Below are positions 36,118-44,843 of a stretch of 64,000 nucleotides of DNA, piece by piece. The stretch spans positions 1-64,000 of the forward strand of contig NZ_FNFZ01000001.1 in assembly GCF_900101015.1 (NCBI RefSeq). The letters are read 5' to 3'. This stretch comes from Sarcina sp. DSM 11001 (lineage in GTDB: Bacteria > Bacillota > Clostridia > Lachnospirales > Lachnospiraceae). Each line of letters opens with the position of its first letter. Within the stretch, counting starts at the first letter, position 1. The notes under the pieces are model-generated. The model saw nothing but the letters and a program-made list of their open reading frames with translations, ran no database searches and was not told where the DNA came from. The translations under genes were made by a program, and so were the position numbers.

Positions 36118-37704
36118 GTGAAAGAATTTAATACTACGGCGGTATGCATTCCTTCAAAGCATTATATGGTAGATCTTTCCGGGAGAATGAAAGAAATCAA
36201 AAAACTCATTGATGCCGGCAAATATTTTGCGATTAACCGCGCCAGGCAATATGGCAAAACTACGACCCTCGCAGCGCTGCAGCAATATCTGGTTCCCGAG
36301 TATGAAGTGATCAGCCTGAGCTTTGAGGGGATTGGAGAAGCCGGGTTTGAGACGGAGCAGTCATTTGTAAAAGCCTTCTGTCGTAAACTGAAGCGAGAGT
36401 ATCGTAATGGTCTTAATATACCGGAAAGTGTCAGAGATCAGTTGGAAGACTTTCTTTCCAGAAAAGAGGAAAAAGCAGAACTGGATGAGTTGTTTGATGC
36501 CCTTTTAGACTGGTGTGATGAATCTGAAAAAAAGATTGTTCTGATGATCGATGAAGTGGACAGTGCTTCTAATAATCAGGTTTTCCTGGATTTTCTGGGG
36601 CAGCTGCGCGACAGTTATATCAGCAGAGACACAAAGGGAATCTCGACATTCCAGTCGGTGATCCTGGCTGGTGTGACGGACATAAAACATTTAAAAGCAA
36701 AAATACGTCCGGAAGATAAGCATAAGGAGAATAGTCCCTGGAATATCGCTTCTGATTTTGATGTCGATATGAGTCTGTCTAGAGAAGGTATACAGGGTAT
36801 GCTGGAGGAGTATGAGGAAGATTACCATACCGGGATGGATACGGGTTTAATCTCTGGCCTGATCCATGAGTACACAGACGGCTATCCCTTCCTGGTAAGC
36901 CGGATTTGCCAGCTTATTGATCAGGAAGTCAGTAAGAAAATGGACATGAAGGAAGCGTGGACCAGAAATGGGATTGATGAAGCCGTCAAGATGATCCTTT
37001 CGGAAAATAATACTCTGTTCCAGTCCCAGACCAAAGTTCTCAACAACTGCCCGGAACTGAAAGCTTCCATCCGTAGTATTCTGATGGAAGGCACCAAGAT
37101 GGCATATAATGCGCAGCAGGATGATGTGGTCCAGTTGCAAATGTACGGGCTTATCCGGAACGATCGAGGCAACGTGAGGGTTGCAAATCGTATATTTGAA
37201 ACCATGTTATATAACTTATTCCTGTCGGAAGAGGAATTGAAGCGCAATGTGTTTTCCAGAGAGGGTGATTTTGCAAAGAACCGGTTCGTTTCCGGAGGAA
37301 AGCTCAATATGCGGCTGATCCTGGAGAAATTTATCGAAACCTATATCCAGGTATTCGGTCCACTTAAAGACAGATTTAAAGAAAAGGACGGCAGAGAACA
37401 ATTTTTGCTATATTTGAAGCCAATTATCAACGGAACAGGCAACTATTATATTGAAGCACAGACCAGGGATCAGACCAGGACAGATGTGATCGTAGATTAC
37501 CTGGGTCAGCAATATATTTTCGAGTTGAAGATCTGGAGAGGAGAAAGATACAACGCTGAAGAAGAAAAACAGATCCTTGAGTATCTCGATTATTGGAACC
37601 TTGACACTGGTTACATGTTGAGCTTCAATTTCAACAAAAAAAAGGAAACCGGTGTTAAACGGGTACAGATCGGGGAGAAGGTGCTGTTTGAAGGAACCGT
37701 GTGA
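36118..37704 (+). CDS. AAA-like ATPase with C-terminal PD-(D/E)XK domain (paralogue of 1355-2947)
   Basis: 528 residues from GTG 36118. That start aligns with the start of the paralogue (MKEFNTTAVCIPSKHYMVD) and has GAGAGG upstream; the open frame extends to TTG 36049 but without a good ribosome binding site. It has a P-loop-like INRARQYGKTTT, a Walker B IVLMIDEVDSA and the nuclease-type block RTDVIVDYLGQQYIFELKIW. It is very similar to the gene at 1355 along its whole length and lies in the same orientation 34.7 kb away. Together the two bracket the polysaccharide and RADAR region. Function unknown. Confidence 0.85.
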   Translation: MKEFNTTAVCIPSKHYMVDLSGRMKEIKKLIDAGKYFAINRARQYGKTTTLAALQQYLVPEYEVISLSFEGIGEAGFETEQSFVKAFCRKLKREYRNGLNIPESVRDQLEDFLSRKEEKAELDELFDALLDWCDESEKKIVLMIDEVDSASNNQVFLDFLGQLRDSYISRDTKGISTFQSVILAGVTDIKHLKAKIRPEDKHKENSPWNIASDFDVDMSLSREGIQGMLEEYEEDYHTGMDTGLISGLIHEYTDGYPFLVSRICQLIDQEVSKKMDMKEAWTRNGIDEAVKMILSENNTLFQSQTKVLNNCPELKASIRSILMEGTKMAYNAQQDDVVQLQMYGLIRNDRGNVRVANRIFETMLYNLFLSEEELKRNVFSREGDFAKNRFVSGGKLNMRLILEKFIETYIQVFGPLKDRFKEKDGREQFLLYLKPIINGTGNYYIEAQTRDQTRTDVIVDYLGQQYIFELKIWRGERYNAEEEKQILEYLDYWNLDTGYMLSFNFNKKKETGVKRVQIGEKVLFEGTV

Positions 37705-37745
37705 AATTCGTTCTATAGGACCTGAGAGGATCAGGGAAGAAGACA

Positions 37746-37782
37746 GGAAGGAGACAGAGAACCATCCTCCCTGTCTCCTTCC
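37746..37782. terminator. Bidirectional terminator between convergent genes
   Basis: GGAAGGAGACAG and CTGTCTCCTTCC form a perfect 12-bp stem around a 13-nt loop. It lies between the plus-strand AAA gene and the minus-strand epimerase gene. T-tracts are weak on both sides. Confidence 0.55.
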
Positions 37783-37871
37783 AATCTTCTTAAAGTGATT
37801 TCTTTTAGGGCGAAACCAGTCTGTCCCTTTCATGTTTTCATGGTTCGCATGGTTTCCTCACAAGGTGAGCT

Positions 37872-38942
37872 TCAGGATTTATAATACTCCTTATACCACC
37901 TGGCAAAGTTTCTAAGTCCTTCGCGGATCCCGATGGAGGGGCGGAAGCCGTAGTCTTTTTCGAGACCGGTGCTGTCGGCATAGGTGACCGGGACGTCGCC
38001 GGGCTGCATGCCGACCAGTTCGCGGTGTCCGTCAAAGTCATAGTCCCCGGGGAGGACGCCGGCGCTGACAAGCTCCTCCTGGAGAGTGGAGATATAGTCC
38101 AGGAGGTTCTCGGGAGTGCCGCCGCCGATGTTATAGACGGCGTAGGGCGGCAGGGGGAGCCCGTCTTCTCCGGTGAGTTTTTCGGGGGCGCCCTGCATCA
38201 CGCGGACAACGCCTTCGACGATGTCATCCACGTAGGTGAAGTCGCGCTTACAGTTGCCGTAATTGAAGATTTGGATGGTCTTGCCCGCGGAGAGCTTGTC
38301 CGTCGCAGAGAAATAGAACATGTCCGGCCGGCCGGCGGGACCGTATACGGTGAAGAAACGCAGGCCGGTGGACGGGATGATATACAGCTTGGAATAGCAG
38401 TGGGCCAGGAGCTCATTGCTTTTTTTTGTGGCGGCATAGAGGGACACAGGGTTGTCAACCTTGTCGTCTGTACTGAAGGGAACCTTTTTGTTACCGCCGT
38501 AAACAGAGGAGGAAGAGGCATAGACCAGGTGTTCCACGGGGTGGTGGCGGCAGGCTTCCAGGATGTTGTAGAAGCCGATGAGGTTCGATTCCATGTAGAC
38601 GTCGGGATGATCGATGCTGTAGCGGACGCCGGCCTGGGCGGCCAGGTTGACCACGATGGCAGGTTTGTGTTCTGCAAAAACCCGGTCCAGCAGTTCTTTG
38701 TCTGCGATGGAGCCGCGGATGAAAATGTGGCTGACGGGAGAGCCTTTGGCTGCTTCTTCGATCAGGCCCAGGCGGTATTCTTTTAAGGCAGGATCGTAGT
38801 AATCATTCATGTTGTCCATGGAGATCACGGTTCCGGATGTCATCTCTTTCAGAAGACGCAACACCAGGTTTGCCCCGATAAAGCCGGGAGAGCCGGTGAC
38901 GAGGATGGTTTTGCCGTTCAATTCTATTTTTACTTTTCCCAC
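37872..38942 (-). CDS. NAD-dependent sugar epimerase, UDP-glucuronate 4-epimerase type
   Basis: 356 residues of the extended SDR family. The NAD-binding loop is ILVTGSPGFIGANLVLRLL (Gly-x-x-Gly-x-x-Gly type, with Ser-Pro replacing the more usual Ala-Ala/Gly). The catalytic region is YASSSSVYGGN and SLYAATKKSNEL (Tyr-x-x-x-Lys). The segment DNMNDYYDPALKEYRL is typical of UDP-glucuronate 4-epimerases (CapI/LpsL type), converting UDP-glucuronate to UDP-galacturonate. The start is GTG at 38942 with AGGAGGA upstream. Two UDP-glucose dehydrogenase genes precede it on the same strand and would supply its substrate. Confidence 0.88.
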   Translation of the reverse strand: MGKVKIELNGKTILVTGSPGFIGANLVLRLLKEMTSGTVISMDNMNDYYDPALKEYRLGLIEEAAKGSPVSHIFIRGSIADKELLDRVFAEHKPAIVVNLAAQAGVRYSIDHPDVYMESNLIGFYNILEACRHHPVEHLVYASSSSVYGGNKKVPFSTDDKVDNPVSLYAATKKSNELLAHCYSKLYIIPSTGLRFFTVYGPAGRPDMFYFSATDKLSAGKTIQIFNYGNCKRDFTYVDDIVEGVVRVMQGAPEKLTGEDGLPLPPYAVYNIGGGTPENLLDYISTLQEELVSAGVLPGDYDFDGHRELVGMQPGDVPVTYADSTGLEKDYGFRPSIGIREGLRNFARWYKEYYKS

Positions 38943-39033
38943 GGGTTCAGTTCCTCCTGAAAATTTGTTTTTCCTGCTTAATGATTTTTCGTGAAAAGCA
39001 GCTTTTTATGAAAAGGGGCTGAAGAAAATTCAA

Positions 39034-40257
39034 TTAGTCCCTTCTGAACAGGTCTCTGGTGTAGACCTTGTCAGCGACATCCTCCAGGATATGTGCATCG
39101 AAACGGTTTGCCAGGATCACGTCGCTTTCTTTTTTGAAACGGTCCAGGTCGTTGACGACTTCTGAGCGGAAAAAGGTGCTTCCGTTTTCCAGTGTGGGCT
39201 CATAAATGATGATCGGAATGCCCTTTGCCTTGATGCGCTTCATGACGCCCTGGATGGCGGAGGCGCGGAAGTTGTCGCTGTTGCTCTTCATGGTCAGGCG
39301 GTATACACCGACGGTGTTGGGATTTTTTGCGATGATCTGGTCGGCGATGAAGTCCTTTCTGACAGTGTTGGACTTGACAACAGCCTCGATCATGGTCTGC
39401 GGGACGTCCCTGTAATTGGCCAGAAGCTGTTTGGTGTCCTTGGGCAGGCAGTAGCCGCCGTAGCCGAAGGAAGGATTGTTGTAGTGGCCGCCGATGCGGG
39501 GATCCAGGCAGACGCCGTCGATGATCATCTGGGTGTCGAGTCCCTTGGTCTGGGCGTAGGTATCCAGTTCGTTGAAGTAGGAGACGCGGACGGCGAGGTA
39601 GGTGTTGGCAAAGAGCTTGATGGCTTCCGCTTCGGTCAGGTGGGTCAGCAGAACGGGAATATTCTGGGGGGCCTGTCCCGCTCTCTGTTCTTCAAGTCTG
39701 GCACCTTCCAGCAGAAGGTCAGCAAACATCTGTCCCTGTTCTTTCTGGTCGTCATCGCAGCCGACGACGATGCGGCTGGGATGGAGGTTGTCGTAGAGAG
39801 CCTTGGATTCCCTGAGGAATTCGGGGCTGAAAATGATGTTCCTGACGCCGTATTTGCGGCGGACATTCTCGGTATATCCCACAGGAATGGTCGATTTGAT
39901 GACCATGAGGACGTCGGGGTTGACTTTCAGGGTCCATTCAATGGCATCCTCCACTGCGGAGGTATCAAAGAAATGGTTGACATCATCGTAGTTGGTGGGG
40001 GTGGCGATGATGACCAGGTCGGCGCTGCCGTAAGCGGCTGCCTTGTCTGTGGTCGTGTGGAGGTTCAAAGTCCTCTGTCCGTTCCGTGCTTCCTCAAAAA
40101 ATCTCTCGATCTCATCGTCCTGAATCGGGCTGATAAACTTGTTGAGATTCTCGGCCTTTTTCTCCGTTGTGGTGATGGCTGTGACTTCATGCTTCTGGGC
40201 GAGGAGGACGGCGAGGGAGAGCCCGACATAACCTACACCTGCGACTGTGATCTTCAT
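39034..40257 (-). CDS. ugd: UDP-glucose 6-dehydrogenase
   Basis: 407 residues. The NAD motif [14 protein letters not shown] is at the N-terminus, [21 protein letters not shown] lies in the middle and the catalytic cysteine is in [15 protein letters not shown]. The product is UDP-glucuronate from UDP-glucose and two NAD+. GAGGTAA precedes AUG (complement of 40255-40257). The protein is highly similar to the C-terminal 420 residues of the upstream HTH-fusion gene, so the pair is probably a tandem duplication followed by domain gain or loss. Confidence 0.92.
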   Translation of the reverse strand: MKITVAGVGYVGLSLAVLLAQKHEVTAITTTEKKAENLNKFISPIQDDEIERFFEEARNGQRTLNLHTTTDKAAAYGSADLVIIATPTNYDDVNHFFDTSAVEDAIEWTLKVNPDVLMVIKSTIPVGYTENVRRKYGVRNIIFSPEFLRESKALYDNLHPSRIVVGCDDDQKEQGQMFADLLLEGARLEEQRAGQAPQNIPVLLTHLTEAEAIKLFANTYLAVRVSYFNELDTYAQTKGLDTQMIIDGVCLDPRIGGHYNNPSFGYGGYCLPKDTKQLLANYRDVPQTMIEAVVKSNTVRKDFIADQIIAKNPNTVGVYRLTMKSNSDNFRASAIQGVMKRIKAKGIPIIIYEPTLENGSTFFRSEVVNDLDRFKKESDVILANRFDAHILEDVADKVYTRDLFRRD

Positions 40258-40289
40258 ATTTTTGTTACCTCGTTCTTTCTTTGGCCTTA

Positions 40290-40390
40290 ATGTCTTTGCA
40301 GACAGTTCTATACAGTTCTTTCTATGCGGTAATTTCTATGCAGTTGTTTCTATGTAGTAATGTCTAAGCACTAATTCTATGCAGGAGTCT
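40290..40390. repeat. Degenerate tandem repeats between the two dehydrogenase genes
   Basis: Five or six imperfect copies of a 15-17 bp unit around TTCTATGCAGT follow one another. No gene or terminator is visible. Confidence 0.55.
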
Positions 40391-40397
40391 CTTTGTA

Positions 40398-41903
40398 TCA
40401 ATCTCGCTGGAACAGATCCCTGGTGTAGACCTTGTCCTTCACGTCATCCAGTACCGAGTCGTAGCGGTTGGCGATGATGCATCCGCACATTTTTTTGAAC
40501 TTTTTAATGTCGTTGATCACTTTACTGCCGAAGAAGGTGGTGCCGTTTTTCAGTGTGGGCTCATAAATTACGACGGTGGCGCCCTTGGCTTTGATGCGCT
40601 TCATGACGCCCTGGATGGAGGACTGACGGAAATTATCGGAGTTGGATTTCATGGTCAGGCGGTACACACCGACGATGACATCTCTCTGCTGGCTTTCTTT
40701 TGCGGCGGAGAAGGATTCGCTGTTTCCGTAGGTGCCGGCGATCTCGAGGACGCGGTCAGCGATGAAATCCTTTCTGGTGCGGTTGCTCTCCACGATGGCC
40801 TGGATCAGGTTTTCCGGGACATCGCGGTAGTTGGCCAGGAGCTGCTTGGTGTCCTTGGGCAGGCAGTAGCCGCCGTAGCCGAAGGAGGGGTTGTTGTAGT
40901 AGTCTCCGACTCGGGGATCCAGGCAGACGCCTTTGATGATCTGCGGGGTTTTGAGGCCTTTGACCTCCGCATAGGTGTCCAGTTCGTTGAAGTAGGAGAC
41001 GCGGAGGGCCAGGTAGGTGTTGACAAAGAGTTTGGTCGCCTCGGCCTCGGTATAGCCCATGAAGAGGGTCTCAACGGGATTCTTGATGGCTCCCTGCTGG
41101 AGGAGGCCGGCGAAGGTCCGGGCGGCTTCCTGTGTCTGTTCGTCGCAGCCGACGATGATCCGGCTGGGATAGAGATTGTCGTAGAGGGCCTTTGACTCTC
41201 TCAGGAATTCCGGACTGAAGAGGATGTTGTCCATGCCGAGCTCTTCCCGGATATGGACAGTGTAACCGACCGGGATCGTGGATTTGATGATGATCGTCGG
41301 TTTTGTTTCCTGATCAGCGGTGGTTTCCTTGATAAGCTGCAGGACACTTTCGACAGCAGAGCAGTCGAAGAAATTCTGTTTGGGGTCGTAGTTTGTGGGC
41401 GCGGCGACGATGATGAAGTCGGCCTTACTGTAGGCCGATGCACCGTCTGTGGTGGCGGAGAGAGTGAGCTGGCGTTTTCCTTTTTTCGCTTCCGCCAGAT
41501 ATTTTTCAATATACTCGTCCTGGATAGGAGAGATAAACTGATTGATCTTTTCAACCTTTTCGGGAAGGATGTCGACTGCCGTGACTTCATTGTGCTGAGC
41601 CAGCAGGACCGCCAGGGAAAGTCCGACATAGCCGGTGCCCGCGACGGCGATCCGGTAGCTGCGTTCTATGGCGATGGGGGCAGTCGATGCCGAGTCCACG
41701 AACAGGTCAGTCGGATCAAAACCCAGTGTTTCTCCCAGAGCCTGGAGCTGGTCGATAGAAGGGGTAAAGTCCTGTGATTCGAGTCTCGAAAGGAGCCCGC
41801 GATGGATTCCGGTGGCTTTTGCGAGCTGCGCCTGCGTCATTTTCAGCGCCTTGCGCCGGGAGACTACAGTGTCCGCAAGCAGCTGCATGGAGAGTTTTTT
41901 CAT
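40398..41903 (-). CDS. HTH (XRE) domain fused to UDP-glucose 6-dehydrogenase
   Basis: 501 residues. Residues about 12-68 are a Cro/C1-type helix-turn-helix: [20 protein letters not shown], then [19 protein letters not shown]. From residue 83 onward a complete UDP-glucose dehydrogenase follows, with [19 protein letters not shown] and the catalytic cysteine in [14 protein letters not shown] single polypeptide therefore couples DNA binding to nucleotide-sugar synthesis, consistent with autoregulation by substrate or NAD state. A palindrome is present in the promoter region. AAGGAGG precedes AUG (complement of 41901-41903). It is the first gene of a minus-strand operon with the second dehydrogenase and the epimerase. 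Confidence 0.88.
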   Translation of the reverse strand: MKKLSMQLLADTVVSRRKALKMTQAQLAKATGIHRGLLSRLESQDFTPSIDQLQALGETLGFDPTDLFVDSASTAPIAIERSYRIAVAGTGYVGLSLAVLLAQHNEVTAVDILPEKVEKINQFISPIQDEYIEKYLAEAKKGKRQLTLSATTDGASAYSKADFIIVAAPTNYDPKQNFFDCSAVESVLQLIKETTADQETKPTIIIKSTIPVGYTVHIREELGMDNILFSPEFLRESKALYDNLYPSRIIVGCDEQTQEAARTFAGLLQQGAIKNPVETLFMGYTEAEATKLFVNTYLALRVSYFNELDTYAEVKGLKTPQIIKGVCLDPRVGDYYNNPSFGYGGYCLPKDTKQLLANYRDVPENLIQAIVESNRTRKDFIADRVLEIAGTYGNSESFSAAKESQQRDVIVGVYRLTMKSNSDNFRQSSIQGVMKRIKAKGATVVIYEPTLKNGTTFFGSKVINDIKKFKKMCGCIIANRYDSVLDDVKDKVYTRDLFQRD

Positions 41904-41963
41904 ACTGAGGGGAACCTCCTTATTGTTTTTGACTGTTTTTTCTAAATTAGTTTAAACGTGTTT

Positions 41964-41978
41964 GATATTACAAATATC
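41964..41978. promoter_or_regulatory. Candidate operator palindrome upstream of the HTH-dehydrogenase gene
   Basis: GATATT-ACA-AATATC is a perfect 6-bp dyad with a 3-bp centre, about 60 bp upstream of the start codon. Short palindromes of this size are typical binding sites of Cro/C1-type regulators. Confidence 0.45.
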
Positions 41979-42008
41979 GCCTGTTTAGGTTTATTGACCG
42001 TAATGTTA

Positions 42009-42172
42009 TTTTAAATGACATCATTATTTCGCAGTTATATTTTGGAAAACAGAGATATACTAACAGGTACAGGCATACAAATCAAGGTCATAGGTGGGAA
42101 TTTTACAGAAAAATGTGAATATACAGAGAAACAGAAATATAGAAATGGAAATTATGTCTTTTTAAATGACAT
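42009..42172. repeat. Pair of 13-bp direct repeats in the divergent intergenic region
   Basis: TTTTAAATGACAT occurs at 42009-42021 and 42160-42172, about 150 bp apart, within the 490-bp AT-rich gap between the HTH-dehydrogenase gene and the truncated AAA gene. The gap holds no gene. The repeats could be regulator sites or relics of an insertion. Confidence 0.4.
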
Positions 42173-42394
42173 TTCAACATAAGAGGACTGGGACAGGAAA
42201 GGAGACAGAGAGCGGTTTATATTTCGCCGCACTTGGTGTGGAATGTTCTTTGTTTTTATGGTAAGTTAATCATAAAGTGTATTATGAAGTGTATATATAC
42301 GCGAGAAATTCCTTATCGAATGGATCGGGTATAGAATAGTAAGTGCTTTTTGATTTGTTTCCTGATGTTTACAATAAAAAGAGGTGCGACAGAG

Positions 42395-43736
42395 ATGGGA
42401 ACATTCCTGAACCCCGGAAAAAATGCTTTCGAAGAAGCAGTCAGGTCAGAGATTTATGTGGACAAGACAGACATGATTCTGCATTTGAATGCGGTAGTGG
42501 GCACAAAACAGAAATATGTGAGTGTATCACGTCCGCGCAGGTTTGGGAAATCCATGGCAGCAGATATGATTTGTGCCTATTATGACCGGACTGCTGAAAG
42601 CCGGGAAGTTTTCGAAAACTACAAAATTGCGAAACAGGAAAACAATGGAGCAGGAGTCGGTTTTGCTCCCTGGGATGCCTGCCTCGGAAGATTTGATGTG
42701 GTTCGAATCGTCATGACGCGCTTCTTTAAAAAGCGCTCCACTGTGCAGGAAGGGCTGAGCAGGCTGCAGGATCTGGTTATCAGGGAGTTCAGGAAAACAT
42801 ATCCGACAGTAGATTATTATAGTGAACATGACCTGCTTCAGACTGTCGAGGATGTCTATACGTCAGTAGACAGACAGGTCGTTTTTGTAATTGACGAGTG
42901 GGATGCTGTTTTCCGGATCCGCCCCGACGACAGGGACGGTCAAAATGAATATCTGGATTTCCTCAGGGACCTTCTTAAGGATAATGACAGAATCGCACTT
43001 GCATATATGACCGGAATTCTTCCAATCAAAAAATACGGAGAGCACTCGGCATTGAACATGTTTACGGAGTATTCCATGATGGCACCTCGCCAGTTTGCCC
43101 CCTATACAGGCTTTACGGATCAGGAAGTAAGAATGCTGTGTTCCAGATATGATATGAAATATGAGGACATTGCAAAGTGGTATGATGGATATCGTGTAAG
43201 CGACAGGATTCCGGCCGATAAGCGTGAGGCTTACCGATCAGGTACATACAGCGGGCATGTACTGGCACTGTACAGTCCACTTTCTGTAGTAGAATCCATG
43301 ACTACAGGGATGATCAGGAATTACTGGAATAAGACGGAAAGCTATGAGGCTCTGGCAGAGTACATACGAATGGATTATGACGGTTTGAAGAATGCGGTCG
43401 CCTTACTGATGGATGGGGGAAGGATCCGGATCGATACCTCTTCTTACCAGAATGACATGACAACTTTTCATGGAAGGGATGACGTGTTCTCGCTCCTGAT
43501 CCATCTGGGCTATCTTGGGTATGATGACGGCAGTGAAGAAGTATTCATTCCTAACAGGGAAATACTTGATGAATTCAGGACTTCCACAAAATCAAAAGAG
43601 TGGGACAATACATTACCCGGACAGGCTGGAACACTATAAAGGGAATATTCTGCTGGTAGGGGTTAATTACGATAAGGAGGCCAGGAGCGGCAGTATCGCT
43701 TTTAAGCACCATTCATGCACAATCAGGCGGGCATAA
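42395..43736 (+). pseudogene. Truncated AAA-ATPase-like gene with internal deletion of the nuclease domain
   Basis: From AUG 42395 (GAGGTG ribosome binding site) the frame is open for 414 codons to 43639. It has SVSRPRRFGKSMAADM (P-loop-like), VVFVIDEWDAVF (Walker B) and IPNREILDEF. Where the intact relative at 47634 continues for some 130 residues including the PD-(D/E)XK core, this copy shifts frame at about 43610. The new frame reads straight into HYPDRLEHYKGNILLVGVNYD and ends at 43736. About 100 residues have therefore been deleted, including the catalytic ELK motif, and the C-terminal tail is out of frame. The ATPase part could still be made, but the nuclease function is lost. Confidence 0.8.
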
Positions 43737-43808
43737 CGGAATATAAGGAAGGGGACGGTTAATATCCTGACTAATGTCCTGGTTATTGCTCAAGTTGATA
43801 AAGAAGCT

Positions 43809-44771
43809 CTAGTCTTCCTCCCTTGGCCTGCTCTTTTCCAGCAGTCTCTTGTACTGGTCCGCGACGCGGTGGAGCTGCATTTCGAAGTCCTGGCGGTTTT
43901 TCTGGACCATGATCTGGAGCTGCATACCGGCAAAGAAGGATTGGATGGCGGCGATTATGGTAAAGCCGCAGACCACGAGGGTCGGCATCCTGTTGACGAG
44001 GCCGGTCTGGAGGTACTGGGTCATGACGGGGATAAAGAAGGCAGCGGCAACGATCGTGAGGAGGAGGGCAAAGAGGCCAAAGAACCCCATGGGGTTGTAG
44101 GTCCTGTAGAGTCTGGCGATGGTGCGCAGGACTCTCATGCCGTCCGAATAGGTGTTGAGCTTGGATTCGCTGCCCTCAGGGCGGTCCCTGTATTCGATGA
44201 CCACGTTTTCGACATACATGTTTTTGTCGACGGCGTGGATGCTCATTTCCGTCTCGATCTCAAAGCCCTTGGACAGGATAGGGAAGGTCTTGACAAAGCT
44301 GTAGCTGAAAGCCCGGTATCCGGTCATGATGTCCCGGATGTCGTTGTGGAAAAGAACGTTGATGCATTTTCTGACAAGGCTGTTCCCGAAATTGTGGAAG
44401 GGCCTTTTGTTTTCGTGAAAATAGGTGGAGGACAGGCGGTCGCCGACGACCATGTCCACGTTTTTACTGAGGACGAGGTCGACCATCTCCGGGGCGCTTT
44501 CCGCGGGATAGGTGTCATCCCCGTCTGTCATGATGTAGCATTGGGCGTCGATGTCCCTGAACATGCGGCGGATGACGTTGCCCTTGCCCTGCATGTATTC
44601 GTCGCGAACAATAGCCCCTGCCTGGCGGGCGATCTCCGCCGTCCGGTCAGTGGAATTGTTGTTATAAACATAGATGGTCGCATCGGGAAGAGCTCTGCGA
44701 AAGTCTTCGCACACTTTGCCGATCGTCTTTTCTTCATTGTAGCAGGGGATCAAAACCGCAATTTTATCCAT
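43809..44771 (-). CDS. DPM1-like family 2 glycosyltransferase with C-terminal membrane helices
   Basis: 320 residues. The GT2 domain has AVLIPCYNEEKTIGKV, then IYVYNNNSTDRTAEIA, then the DXD-type YIMTDGDDTYP, and MTGYRAFSYSFVKTFP. This is the dolichol/polyprenyl-phosphate hexose synthase pattern. Two membrane helices follow at about residues 230-285. Such enzymes make polyprenyl-phosphate sugars used by membrane glycosyltransferases on the outer face. The upstream gene on the same strand (DUF2142, large membrane protein) is a plausible partner that uses this lipid-linked sugar. Confidence 0.9.
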   Translation of the reverse strand: MDKIAVLIPCYNEEKTIGKVCEDFRRALPDATIYVYNNNSTDRTAEIARQAGAIVRDEYMQGKGNVIRRMFRDIDAQCYIMTDGDDTYPAESAPEMVDLVLSKNVDMVVGDRLSSTYFHENKRPFHNFGNSLVRKCINVLFHNDIRDIMTGYRAFSYSFVKTFPILSKGFEIETEMSIHAVDKNMYVENVVIEYRDRPEGSESKLNTYSDGMRVLRTIARLYRTYNPMGFFGLFALLLTIVAAAFFIPVMTQYLQTGLVNRMPTLVVCGFTIIAAIQSFFAGMQLQIMVQKNRQDFEMQLHRVADQYKRLLEKSRPREED

Positions 44772-44843
44772 GATAGTCTTTTCCTGAAAACTGTGTTTCT
44801 ATTCTTTGTAACCTACACTATATCCGGGCGAGTTTTTTAACGT

